Origin: Streptomonospora nanhaiensis
GTDB taxonomy: Bacteria > Actinomycetota > Actinomycetes > Streptosporangiales > Streptosporangiaceae
Length of the DNA: 64,000 nt
NCBI RefSeq assembly: GCF_026642255.1
Contig: NZ_CP113264.1
Location: 3,162,001 to 3,226,000, forward strand
Reading direction: 5' to 3'
The notes below the pieces were generated by a model. The model saw only the letters and a list, made by a program, of their open reading frames with translations, made no database searches and had not been told where the DNA came from. A program made the translations under genes and the position numbers. This document shows positions 16,730-25,165 of this stretch, piece by piece (the first letter of the stretch is position 1; every line of letters begins with the position of its first letter).

Positions 16730-17045
16730 CCCGGGACCGCCCCTCCAGGGCCCGGCCCGCGGACCCGTCCCTCCAGGCCCCTCCTGCGGGCCCGTCGCCG
16801 GTCTCCGACCGGCCCGGCCGCGGCGGCTCCCGACGTGCCCCGGACCCCGCCCCGGCTGCGGCCCCGCGGCCGGTGAGCCGGGGCACGCGTGACACGTGGG
16901 CGGCGGGCCTGAGGCGTCCGTGACGCCCCGGCCACGGGGCGGCGAAGACCGCGCCAACTCACGGAACGGGGTCTGGCCTCCCGCGCCCCCGTGGGGCACA
17001 CTCACCGGAGCCGTCCGCCACCCCCGCGTAAGGATCCAGCCCAGG

Positions 17046-19520
17046 ATGACCTCCCCCGCACACACCCGCGGCACCGGACCCGACGTCCCCCGCGGCGCCC
17101 GCCGCCTCCCGCGCCCGCTCGCCCCGGTCCTCGCCCTGGCCGTGGGCGCCGCCCTGCTCCTCCCCGTCCCGGCGACCGCCGCCCCGGCGCCCGGGCCCTC
17201 GGCCGTCGGCTCGCCCGCACGGTACGTGGACCCGTTCATCGGCACCTCCGGCGGCGGCAACACCTACCCCGGCGCGGTGCGGCCGTTCGGCATGGTCTCG
17301 TGGAGCCCCACCACGACCCGCGGCGACCAGACCGACACCGGGGCCGCCAACGGCTACGCCTACGACGCCACCCGGGTCCGGGGGTTCGCGCTCACGCACG
17401 TCAACGGCGCCGGGTGCCATCCCGGAGCGGCGGGGGACGTGCCGATCATGCCGGTCACCGTGCCCGTGGACACCTCGCCCAGCGCGGACAGCGCGGACGA
17501 GGTCTACGCGAGCGACTTCGACCACGCGGACGAGTCCGCCACCCCGGGCCGCTACACCGTCACCCTGGAGAACGGGGTGCGCACCGACCTGTCCGTCACC
17601 GACCGGGCGGGCGCGGGCGAGTTCGCCTTCCCCGACGGCGTCCCCGCGAACCTGCTCTTCCGCACCTCCAACTCGCTCAACGGCAGCGAGGACGCCGAGA
17701 TCAGCATCGACGAGGAGGCGCGCACGGTGTCCGGCTCCGTGCTGACGGGCGCCTTCTGCGGGCAGCGGGCCAACGGCGGGGAGAACAACCGCAGGTCGTA
17801 CTACCGCCTGCACTTCACCGCGCACTTCGACACCCCGTTCACCGAGGTCGGCACCTGGGAGGACGGCGAACTCCGGGAGGGCGCCACGACCGCGTCGGGC
17901 GGGGAGGGCTACGACAGGGCCGCCCGCCGGGGCGCCGGTTCCGGCGGCTACGTCGGTTTCGAGGAGGGCGCGACCGTGGGCGTGCGCGTGGGCGTCTCCT
18001 ACGTGGACGCGCACGGGGCCGAGGAGAACCTGGCCGCCGAGATCCCCGCAGGGGAGGGCGCGGACGTGGACGCGGTCGCCGCGGAGGCGGAGGAGGCGTG
18101 GAACCGGCGCCTGCGCACCGTCCGCGTCGGCGGCGGCACCGAGGACCGGCTCACCTCCTTCTACACCGCCCTCTACCACTCCCTGCTCCAGCCCAACCTG
18201 GTCAGCGACGTCGACGGGCGCTACCCCGGCATGGACGGCGAACCCCACCGCATCACCGGCGACCAGGGCGCCCAGTACACGAACTTCTCCGGCTGGGACC
18301 AGTACCGTGCGCAGATCCAGCTGCTGGCGCTCCTGGAACCGGAGGTGGCCGGCGACTTCGCCCAGTCCCTCCTGAACTTCTCCGAGCAGAACGGAGGGGT
18401 GTGGGACCGCTGGGTCCACATCAACGGGCCCACCCACGTGATGACGGGCGACCCCTCCGCCGCGACCCTGGCCACGTTCGCCGCCATGGGCGTGGACGGC
18501 TTCGACACCCGGGCCGCCTACGACTCGCTGCGTGCGCAGGCCACCGAGCCGCACCCCGACGGGCTGTCCGACGCCGGGTGCCCCGGCCAGTGCGAGGGCC
18601 AGCGGCCGCACCTGGAGCGCTACCTCGAACTCCACTACGCGCCCCAGGACGACTGCCACTGCTGGGGCGGGGCGGCCGAGACCCTGGAGGCCTCCGTCGC
18701 CGACCACTCCCTGGGCCAGTGGGCGGCCCGGCTCGGACGCGGGTCCGACGCCGCCGCCTTCGCCGAGCGCGGCGGATACTGGCGCAACGTGTTCAACCCC
18801 GACGCGACCCCCGGCGCCGGGTACGTCCAGGCGCGCGACGCCGACGGCTCGTGGGTGACCCCGTTCGACCCCGCCCGGGACACCGGCTTCGCCCAGGGCA
18901 CGAGCGCCACCTACACCTGGATGGTGCCGCACGACGTCGGCGGCCTGGCCGAGGCGATGGGCGGGCGCGGGGCCGCCGCCGCACGCCTGGACGGGTTCTT
19001 CCGCACCCCCGGCGGCGAGTGGTCGGTGGGCGGCGGCGACCCCCTCCGCTACGACCCCACGAACGAGCCCGGCATCCACGCCCCCTGGCTGTACAACGCG
19101 CTCGGCCAACCGTGGAAGACCCAGGAGACGGTGCGCGAGATCGCCGCCTCCCAGTACGGGACGGGGCCGAGCGGGCTCCCGGGCAACGACGACCTCGGGA
19201 CCATGTCCGCCTGGTACGTCTTCGCGAGCCTGGGGCTCTTCCCGCAGGCGCCCGGACGCGGCGAACTGCTGCTGTCCAGCCCCGTGTTCCCGTACGCGCG
19301 GATCGCTCCGCGGGGGCGCCCGCCCATCACCGTCGTCGCCCGCAACGCCGGTCCGGACGCGGTCTACATCGACTCGGTGCGCCTGGACGGCGAGCCGTAC
19401 GGGCGCTCGTGGCTCCCGGAGGACTTCACCACCGGGGGAGGGACCCTCACCCACGTCCTGGGCGCACAGCCGAACACCGGATGGGCCACCGGCGCGGAGG
19501 ACCTGCCGGTCGACCGCTGA
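17046..19520 (+). CDS. Secreted GH92 alpha-mannosidase
   Basis: The 824-residue exported enzyme has a signal peptide (LAPVLALAVGAALLLPVPATA) and then the GH92 signature order: VDPFIGTSGGGNTYPGAVRPFGMV, FALTHVNGAGCHPGAAGDVPI, RRLRTVRVGGGTE, FYTALYHSLLQPN, GWDQYRAQIQL, and GNDDLGTMSAWYVFASLGLFP near the C-terminus, which holds the conserved acidic residues. GH92 enzymes are Ca-dependent, inverting exo-alpha-mannosidases acting on mannans or N-glycans. ATG 17046 gives the normal signal-peptide length. It follows the GHL10 gene on the same strand but after a terminator, so it is probably independently transcribed. Confidence 0.92.
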   Translation: MTSPAHTRGTGPDVPRGARRLPRPLAPVLALAVGAALLLPVPATAAPAPGPSAVGSPARYVDPFIGTSGGGNTYPGAVRPFGMVSWSPTTTRGDQTDTGAANGYAYDATRVRGFALTHVNGAGCHPGAAGDVPIMPVTVPVDTSPSADSADEVYASDFDHADESATPGRYTVTLENGVRTDLSVTDRAGAGEFAFPDGVPANLLFRTSNSLNGSEDAEISIDEEARTVSGSVLTGAFCGQRANGGENNRRSYYRLHFTAHFDTPFTEVGTWEDGELREGATTASGGEGYDRAARRGAGSGGYVGFEEGATVGVRVGVSYVDAHGAEENLAAEIPAGEGADVDAVAAEAEEAWNRRLRTVRVGGGTEDRLTSFYTALYHSLLQPNLVSDVDGRYPGMDGEPHRITGDQGAQYTNFSGWDQYRAQIQLLALLEPEVAGDFAQSLLNFSEQNGGVWDRWVHINGPTHVMTGDPSAATLATFAAMGVDGFDTRAAYDSLRAQATEPHPDGLSDAGCPGQCEGQRPHLERYLELHYAPQDDCHCWGGAAETLEASVADHSLGQWAARLGRGSDAAAFAERGGYWRNVFNPDATPGAGYVQARDADGSWVTPFDPARDTGFAQGTSATYTWMVPHDVGGLAEAMGGRGAAAARLDGFFRTPGGEWSVGGGDPLRYDPTNEPGIHAPWLYNALGQPWKTQETVREIAASQYGTGPSGLPGNDDLGTMSAWYVFASLGLFPQAPGRGELLLSSPVFPYARIAPRGRPPITVVARNAGPDAVYIDSVRLDGEPYGRSWLPEDFTTGGGTLTHVLGAQPNTGWATGAEDLPVDR

Positions 19521-19536
19521 CACGGGACCGGGCGCG

Positions 19537-19569
19537 GGGGCCTCGACCCCGGGCGGGAGCCGAGGCCCC
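19537..19569. terminator. Bidirectional terminator hairpin
   Basis: GGGGCCTCG (19537-19545) pairs with CGAGGCCCC (19561-19569) between the convergent GH92 and response-regulator genes. Confidence 0.55.
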
Positions 19570-19622
19570 GCCCCCACCCGGCGTCAGGCCCGCGCGGCTC
19601 GGAACCGGCGGCCCTGGCGACC

Positions 19623-20282
19623 TCACGGCGGGGGAGGGGCCGCGAGGCCCGCCTCGTGGGCGAGCAGGCCGGCCTGCGTGCGGTTCTCGCAGTCGAGCTT
19701 GGCGAGCATGCGCGACACGTAGCTCTTCACGGTCGACTCGGACAGGAACAGGCGGGCGGCGATCGAGGCGTTGGACATGCCCTCGCCCAGACAGCCCAGG
19801 AGTTCGCGCTCCCGTACGCTCAGACCCCGCACGCGTGCGCGCGCCTCCTCCGCGCGGACGCGGTCGCCGGCCGAGGCGCCCAGCAGGCGGCGGGCCGCGA
19901 CGGGCGACATCACCGTGTGCCCGTCGGCGGCCACCCGCACGAGGTTGACCAGGTCCTCCGCGGGCGTGGTCTTGACCAGGAACCCGATCGCGCCGGCGCT
20001 GAGCGCGCGCACCACGTGCGCGTCGTCGTCGAACGTGGTGAGCGCCACGACGACCGGCGGGTCCGCCAGCGCGTTGACGCGCCTGATGGCGGCGATGCCG
20101 TCGACCCCCGGCATGCGCAGGTCCATCAGCACGACCCGGGGCCGCAGGCGGACCACGGCCTCGACCGCCTCCGCACCGTCCCCGGCCTGGCCCACCACCT
20201 CGATGTCGTCCGCCGAGCCGAGGATCGTGCGCAGGTGCGCGCACACCATCGGCTCGTCGTCGACCACGACCACCCGGATCAC
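19623..20282 (-). CDS. NarL/LuxR-family response regulator (orphan)
   Basis: This 219-residue regulator has an N-terminal receiver domain (VVVVDDEP acidic pocket, phospho-acceptor Asp in VVLMDLRMPGVDG, Thr in ALTTFDDD, Lys in FLVKTTP) and a C-terminal LuxR helix-turn-helix (LSVRERELLGCLGEGMSNAS, then LSESTVKSYVSRML). GTG 20282 has a strong GGGGGAGG site. No complete sensor kinase is present. A fragment resembling a kinase C-terminus lies immediately upstream, with its TGA overlapping this GTG in GTGA fashion, so the partner seems to have been lost. Targets might include the adjacent glycosidases (inference). Confidence 0.9.
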   Translation of the reverse strand: MIRVVVVDDEPMVCAHLRTILGSADDIEVVGQAGDGAEAVEAVVRLRPRVVLMDLRMPGVDGIAAIRRVNALADPPVVVALTTFDDDAHVVRALSAGAIGFLVKTTPAEDLVNLVRVAADGHTVMSPVAARRLLGASAGDRVRAEEARARVRGLSVRERELLGCLGEGMSNASIAARLFLSESTVKSYVSRMLAKLDCENRTQAGLLAHEAGLAAPPPP

Positions 20283-20478
20283 GGAGCCTCCCCCGTCCTG
20301 TCCCCGTCCGGCAGCACCGCACCGATCCTGAACCCCCCGCCGCCGTCCGGCCCCGCCGCGCAGGCGCGGCGCCCGGCCCTCCGAGCGCCGCGCACACCCG
20401 GAGGGACCCACCGTCGGCGGACCGGCGCCGCGGCCCCGCCGGGCTGGCACGGGACCGGCGCCCAGCCCCCGCCCGGCG
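20279..20478 (-). pseudogene. Residual 3' end of a sensor histidine kinase gene
   Basis: The frame that ends at TGA 20281-20279, overlapping the response-regulator GTG, reads GPDGGGGFRIGAVLPDG in its last codons. That is the usual ending of NarL-partner histidine kinases (after the G2 box of the ATPase domain). Upstream, the similarity fades within about 40 codons, although GVRGARRAGRRACAAGPDG still hints at the normal GxRGMRERxxxxGGxLxAGP motif. The rest of the kinase is absent and the GH3 gene occupies its place. This is interpreted as a deletion remnant. Confidence 0.5.
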
Positions 20479-22770
20479 TCAGGCCTCCACGGTGAAGCCC
20501 GCGCGGAGCAGGTCCTCCTCCCGCGACGACGGGCCCACGAGGAGCTCGAACCCGCCCGGTTCGACCACGCGCGTGCCCGAGGCGTCCACGATCGTGCAGT
20601 CGGCCACCGGCACCTCGATCTCGACGACACGGGACTCGCCCGGCTCCAGACGCACCTGCCGGTACGCCTTGAGCTCCTTCTCCGCCCACGTCACCGACGC
20701 GACCGTGTCGCAGACGTAGGCCTGGACGGTCTCCAGCGCGGGCCTGGCGCCCGTGTTGGCCACCGTGACCCGGGCGCGGACGATGTCCCCGGGCCCGACA
20801 CCGGGGCGGGGGATCCGCAGGTCCGCGTATTCGACGGTCGTGTAGGAGAGCCCCTGGCCGAACGCGAACGCGGGGCGCTGCGTGAGGTCCGCGTACCGGT
20901 CGCCGTGCTGGCCGCGCACCTGGTTGTAGAACGTCGGCTGCTGGCCGGCGTGCCGCGCGAAGGAGATCGGCAGGCGGCCCGAGGGCTCCACCAGCCCGAG
21001 CAGCAGCTCCGCGACGGCGCGCCCGCCCAGCATGCCCGGGTTGGCCGCGTACACGAGCGCGGCGGCGTCCAGCGCGGAGTCCGGCAGCACCAGCGGCTTG
21101 GAGGCGACCACCACGACGACCATCGGGGTCCCGGTCGCGGCGAGGGCGTCCAGGAGCGCGACCTGCCCGCCCACGAGTTCGAGGGTCGCGGTCGACCTGC
21201 CCTCGCCCACGAGCTCGATCCGGTCGCCGACCACGGCGACGACGACGTCGGCGTCCTCGGCCGCCGCCACCGCCTCCCCGATCATCCGCCCGTCGGGTTC
21301 GGCGGGGACCACGACGCGGGGGCGCGGCTGGCCGTCGGGGAAGAACTCCCCCTCCGGGTCCGGGGCGAGGCGGAGGATGTCCGCGCCGCGGGCGTGCCGC
21401 ACCTTCCACCCCTGCGGGAAGTGGTCGCGCACGCCGTCCAGGACGGTCCGGACCATCCCGCGCGGGTGGCCGTCCGGAAGCCAGTCCACCTGGCCCGACG
21501 CGCCGGCCCAGTCGCCGAGCTGGGTGTCGGGGTCGTCGGCGTTGGGCCCCACCACGGCGACGGTGCGCGCCGGGGCGTCCGCGGCGGCGTCGGCCCGCCC
21601 GGAGGCGTCGGCGCGGAACCCCCCGTCCAGGGGCAGGGTGCCGTCGTTGGCCAGCAGGACCAGGGAGCGGCGGGCGACCTCCAGGTTCAGGTCGGTGTGC
21701 TCCCGTGCGCCGATGACCGCGGCCTGGCGCTCCGGACTGGGGTGGCGCGGGTCCTCGAACAGCCCGAGCTCGAACTTGAGCGTGAGGATGCGGCCGACGG
21801 CGGCGTCGATCTCCGCCTCGGCCAGCATGCCCCGCGCGACCGCCTCCTGGGCGCCCTCGAAGAACTGCGGCGTGGTCATCACCATGTCGTTGCCCGCGCG
21901 GACCGCGGCCGCCGCGGCCTGGGCGTGGTCGGCGTACACGCGCTGCTCCCACACCATGCGGCCCACGTTGTCCCAGTCGGTCACGAGCGTGCCGGTGTAC
22001 CCCCACTCGCCGCGCAGGACCTCGTCGAGCAGCCAGTCGTTGACCGTGATCGGCACGCCGTCCATGGACTGGTAGCCGAGCATGAAGGTGCGGCAGCCCT
22101 CGCGGGCGACCCTCTCGAACGGGGGCAGGAACCACGAGCGCAGCTTGCGCCGCGAGATGTCCGCCTCGCTGGCGTCGCGTCCGCCCTGCGTCTCGGAGTA
22201 GCCGGCGAAGTGCTTGGCGCACGCCAGGATCGCCGTCGGGTCCTCCAGCCCCTCGCCCTGGTAGCCCCTGACCATCGCCGAGGCCATCTCGCCGATGAGG
22301 AAGGGGTCCTCGCCGAAGGTCTCGCCGACGCGTCCCCAGCGCAGGTCGCGGGCGATGCACAGCACCGGGGAGAACGTCCAGTGGACGCCGGTCGCGGCGA
22401 CCTCGACGGCCGTGGTGCGGGCAACCCTCTCGACGAGCCCGGCGTCCCAGGTCGCCGCCATGCCGAGCTGGGTCGGGAAGATCGTGGCCCCCTCCCAGAA
22501 GGAGTGCCCGTGGATGCAGTCCTCGGCGACGAGGAGGGGGATGCGCAGCCGCGTCCGCCCGGTCAGGGCCGCCGCTTCCAGGACACGCTCGGGGGAGGTG
22601 TGCAGGATCGAGCCCGCGTGCATGTCCTCGATGAGCGGGCGGACCCCGTCCTTGGCGTCGAGCTGCAGCATCTGGCCGACCTTCTCGGGCAGCGTCATGC
22701 GTCCCAGGAGGTCGGCGACCCGCTCGGCGTGGCCCAGCGCGGGGTCGAGGTAGGGAAGGGGTGCGTTCAA
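20479..22770 (-). CDS. GH3 beta-glucosidase/xylosidase (BglX-like), cytoplasmic
   Basis: The 763-residue enzyme has the three GH3 parts. The N-terminal barrel runs from MTLPEKVGQMLQLDAKDG through VAEDCIHG, DLRWGRVGETFGEDPFLIGEM and ACAKHFAGYSE to the nucleophile Asp265 in LVTDWDNVGRM. The alpha/beta sandwich starts near RRSLVLLANDGTLPL, and a fibronectin-III-like C-terminal domain includes GLSYTTVEYADL. It hydrolyses terminal beta-linked glucose or related sugars from oligosaccharides. There is no signal peptide if TTG 22770 (after AGGAG) is the start. A CebR-like operator about 85 bases upstream suggests control by a LacI-family repressor and cellobiose-type inducers. Confidence 0.9.
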   Translation of the reverse strand: MNAPLPYLDPALGHAERVADLLGRMTLPEKVGQMLQLDAKDGVRPLIEDMHAGSILHTSPERVLEAAALTGRTRLRIPLLVAEDCIHGHSFWEGATIFPTQLGMAATWDAGLVERVARTTAVEVAATGVHWTFSPVLCIARDLRWGRVGETFGEDPFLIGEMASAMVRGYQGEGLEDPTAILACAKHFAGYSETQGGRDASEADISRRKLRSWFLPPFERVAREGCRTFMLGYQSMDGVPITVNDWLLDEVLRGEWGYTGTLVTDWDNVGRMVWEQRVYADHAQAAAAAVRAGNDMVMTTPQFFEGAQEAVARGMLAEAEIDAAVGRILTLKFELGLFEDPRHPSPERQAAVIGAREHTDLNLEVARRSLVLLANDGTLPLDGGFRADASGRADAAADAPARTVAVVGPNADDPDTQLGDWAGASGQVDWLPDGHPRGMVRTVLDGVRDHFPQGWKVRHARGADILRLAPDPEGEFFPDGQPRPRVVVPAEPDGRMIGEAVAAAEDADVVVAVVGDRIELVGEGRSTATLELVGGQVALLDALAATGTPMVVVVVASKPLVLPDSALDAAALVYAANPGMLGGRAVAELLLGLVEPSGRLPISFARHAGQQPTFYNQVRGQHGDRYADLTQRPAFAFGQGLSYTTVEYADLRIPRPGVGPGDIVRARVTVANTGARPALETVQAYVCDTVASVTWAEKELKAYRQVRLEPGESRVVEIEVPVADCTIVDASGTRVVEPGGFELLVGPSSREEDLLRAGFTVEA

Positions 22771-22851
22771 CGGGGTTCTCTCCTGCGGCGTCGGCTGGGC
22801 GCGGTCTGGTCGAGGGTGCGGGTCGGCGTGGCGGGAGGCTGTCACGGACAG

Positions 22852-22871
22852 CCATGGGAACGCTCCCATGG
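22852..22871. promoter_or_regulatory. CebR-like LacI-family operator
   Basis: A near-perfect 20-base palindrome centred at 22861/22862 contains TGGGAACGCTCCCA at 22855-22868. This differs by one base from the TGGGAGCGCTCCCA box bound by CebR in Streptomyces. It lies upstream of the GH3 gene. The repressor gene is not in this window. Confidence 0.75.
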
Positions 22872-23266
22872 GCGCGGCTCGTGGGATTCCCCCGCGAACA
22901 CGGGCCCCTCCGACACCCTCGTGACGGGGACGCGCCCCGCCCCGCGGTGAGGAGCGGTCCGCGTACGGTCGTACGCTACGGCAGCCACCGCCACCCGCGT
23001 CAAACCGGGGGCCGCAACGTACCGGGTACCACGGGCGGGCGGACGCGCGGCGCCGCACCGGCCCGCCCGCGCACCCGGTCCTCGCCGACGCATCGGCGGG
23101 GGCGCCGTGCGGCCCCGAGGCGGGCCTGTCCGCGCCGCCACCCCCGGCTTACCTCCGCACCTGTGATCGCTCACCTCTCCGCCACTGCCTCGGCCGCCGG
23201 GGGCCCGCGTAGTGTTCAGCTGGTCGCCCGGAGCCACCGGGAAACCCCGCAGGAGGGAACGAACCG
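22872..23266. other. Divergent intergenic region upstream of the RiPP precursor
   Basis: There is no gene on either strand. TAGTGT at about 23210-23215 is a possible -10 for the precursor gene, giving a leader of roughly 45 bases with AGGAGGG at 23250-23256. The 22940-23000 part (GTACGGTCGTACGCTACGG) contains a GTACG-rich inverted repeat. Confidence 0.45.
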
Positions 23267-23350
23267 ATGAGGAAAGTCGCCTACCGCATCGCCGCCAGGC
23301 TGGGCATCGTCGACAGCGAGCGCCTGACCCGTCCCTACATCTACTACTAG
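23267..23350 (+). CDS. citA: Cittilin-type RiPP precursor peptide with C-terminal YIYY core
   Basis: This 27-codon gene starts at ATG 23267, ten bases after AGGAGGG, and ends at TAG 23348-23350. The peptide has a basic, amphipathic leader (MRKVAYRIAARLGIVDSERL) and ends TRP-YIYY. Cittilins are bicyclic tetrapeptides made from Tyr-Ile-Tyr-Tyr by one P450 that installs a biaryl and an aryl-ether bond. Their known precursor in Myxococcus also has 27 residues with a four-residue C-terminal core, released by a prolyl endopeptidase encoded elsewhere. Pro23 sits directly before the core here. A P450 gene follows on the same strand. Length, core, Pro site and P450 together make the assignment strong, although the leader was not aligned by computation. 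Confidence 0.9.
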   Translation: MRKVAYRIAARLGIVDSERLTRPYIYY

Positions 23351-23421
23351 GCCGCCGCCTCCCCGGACCCGCGCCCCGGTCCGCCCGGCCCCCGACACAC
23401 CCGCGGACCCCCCAAGCGCGG

Positions 23422-23543
23422 GTCCCGGAGCCTCCGGGACGCCGCGGGCACCGACCCCGGACCGCGGTCCGGCGGACACGGCCCCGGCGTCCCGACCCCC
23501 CGCCGCTCCCAGGGCCCGTGCCGATCCTCCGGGGCACGGGCCC
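23422..23543 (+). promoter_or_regulatory. Hairpin cluster between precursor and P450 genes (possible attenuator)
   Basis: Three strong dyads occupy the 216-base gap: GTCCCGGA/TCCGGGAC (23422-23440, 3-base loop), the perfect palindrome CCGGACCGCGGTCCGG (23457-23472), and an 11-base stem GGGCCCGTGCC/GGCACGGGCCC (23512-23543). None has a T-run. They could let the short precursor message outnumber the P450 message, as is common in RiPP operons. Confidence 0.5.
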
Positions 23544-23566
23544 ACCGCCTTCCCAGGACGGTCCCG

Positions 23567-24805
23567 ATGACGGTCACCCACACAGCCCCTCCGGGACCCG
23601 GGGGAGGGCGCGGCACGGCCAACGCCGCCGACTACGCCCTGGACCCGCTCGGCTTCCTCACCGGGGCGGTGCGCGAGTTCGGCGACGTCGTCTCCCTGAG
23701 CTCCTCCAACGTGCTCCTGGCCCACCCCGAGGACATCGGCCGCGTCCTGGTCGACCGGGGCGAGAACGTCGTCAAGATCAGCGAAGGCACCCGGCGGGGG
23801 CCCACCGGCTTCCCCCGCGCCATGATGAACAGCGAGGGGGCGGACTGGGAGCGCAAGCGCGCCCGGCTCCGTCCCGCCTTCCGCAGCGAACGCCTCGCAC
23901 ACCTGGAGGAGGCCGCGCGGGAGGGCGTCGCCCGCACGGTCGGATCGTGGACGGACGGGCAGACCGTCGACGTGCACCACGAGATGTCCCGGCTGGCCAT
24001 GCTGGTGGGCGCCACCCACATCGCGGGCCGCGAACCCGGGGAGCACGGCGAGGCCCTGGCCGGCGCCGTGGCCGCCATCATGCGGCTCACGTCGTCCCCG
24101 CGCCTGCCCGCCTGGCTGCCGACCCGCGTCAACCGCGACCTGCGGAGGTCCCTGCGCGACCTGGACGACGCGCTCGCGGTGATGATCCGCGAACACCGCG
24201 ACGACGGCGCCGGGACGGCCCTGGACGCCCTCCTCGCCGACGACCCGTCCTTCGAGGAGGTCCGCGACGAGCTGGCCACCCTGCTGATGTCGGGCTACGA
24301 GACCACCGCGGACGCGCTGACCTGGCTCCTCCACCTCCTGGGGGCGCACCCGGAGGCGAACGACCGGATGGGCGAGGAGGGGTTCGCCCGGGCCGCCGCC
24401 AAGGAGGCCGTGCGCCTCTACCCGCCGGCGTGGGTCATCAGCCGGGAGACCGTGCGGCCGTTCGAGGCGGGCGGCCACACCCTCCCCGCCGGGACCGTCC
24501 TCGGGCTCAGCCCGTGGGTGACCCACAGGGACGAGCGGTGGTTCCCCCGGGCCGGCGAGTTCCGACCCGAGCGCTGGCTCGCGGGCGGGCCCTCCCACCG
24601 CTACGCCTACTTCCCCTTCGGGGCGGGGCCGCGCGGCTGCATCGGGGCGTCGATGGCCCTGCGCGAGGTGGAGGTGATCGCCGGGGAGCTGTGCGCCCGC
24701 GTGCGCCTGGAACCCGTCGCGCCGGAGGCGGTGCGGCCGCGCCCGGCCCTGGCGCTCCAGCCCCGCGGGGTGCGCGCGGTGGTCCGGAAGCCTCGGCGCG
24801 GCTGA
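23567..24805 (+). CDS. citB: Cytochrome P450, cittilin CitB-like crosslinking enzyme
   Basis: This is a 412-residue soluble bacterial P450. The I-helix motif SGYETTAD is near residue 242, EAVRLYPPAW holds the ExxR motif near 280, the ERW motif (RPERW) follows, and the heme loop FPFGAGPRGCIG places the thiolate at Cys358. In the cittilin pathway a single P450 couples the Tyr side chains of the YIYY core (one C-C biaryl, one ether). Its position just after a YIYY precursor gene is the main evidence for that role; by sequence alone it would be a generic P450. ATG 23567 has AGGA upstream. Ferredoxin and reductase partners are not encoded nearby. Confidence 0.88.
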   Translation: MTVTHTAPPGPGGGRGTANAADYALDPLGFLTGAVREFGDVVSLSSSNVLLAHPEDIGRVLVDRGENVVKISEGTRRGPTGFPRAMMNSEGADWERKRARLRPAFRSERLAHLEEAAREGVARTVGSWTDGQTVDVHHEMSRLAMLVGATHIAGREPGEHGEALAGAVAAIMRLTSSPRLPAWLPTRVNRDLRRSLRDLDDALAVMIREHRDDGAGTALDALLADDPSFEEVRDELATLLMSGYETTADALTWLLHLLGAHPEANDRMGEEGFARAAAKEAVRLYPPAWVISRETVRPFEAGGHTLPAGTVLGLSPWVTHRDERWFPRAGEFRPERWLAGGPSHRYAYFPFGAGPRGCIGASMALREVEVIAGELCARVRLEPVAPEAVRPRPALALQPRGVRAVVRKPRRG

Positions 24806-24825
24806 CCGCCCCGGCTCCCCTGCGC

Positions 24826-24867
24826 CGTCGGGCCCCGGGGCGTCGGGCCCCGGGGCGCCGGGCCCCG
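24826..24867 (+). repeat. Tandem 15-base palindromic repeats after the P450 gene
   Basis: CGTCGGGCCCCGGGG occurs twice in tandem (24826-24840, 24841-24855), followed by a partial third unit. The GGGCCCC core is self-complementary, so the transcript can form strong hairpins; it may end the precursor-P450 message. Confidence 0.55.
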
Positions 24868-24973
24868 CCCCGAGCTCCGCACCCACCGGGTGCGGCCGGT
24901 CCGGGCTCCCGCTCCGCCGGGGAGCGTCCTCGCGGGCCTCCGGGCGGACGGCCGTCCGGAGGCCCCACAGGGG

Positions 24974-25132
24974 ACGGTGTGCGACGTTCGGCCCGGTGGC
25001 GCCCGGACGGCCGTCGTCGACCACGCGGCGGCCCGGCGCCGGGCGTTGGCGGTGTGGGGCGTCGAGAGCCTTCCGGTGGTCGGGGTGGATGGCGCGATCC
25101 ACACCGGTACCGAGGCCCTCTTCGCCTCTGTC
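24974..25132 (+). pseudogene. Possible remnant of a thioredoxin/glutaredoxin-fold protein
   Basis: In one plus-strand frame about 50 codons read TAVVDHAAARRRALAVWGVE, then SLPVVGVDGAIHTGTEALFA. That is the second half of a small thioredoxin-fold protein, with the cis-Pro strand pattern GVxSxPxVxVDG. No CxxC motif or proper start precedes it, and the frame runs on without a stop into the shadow of the methyltransferase gene, so an intact gene is not present. It may be decayed, or a chance resemblance. Confidence 0.35.
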
Positions 25133-25165
25133 GGCCGGGGCGGGTGTCACCAACCTCCGGTACAC

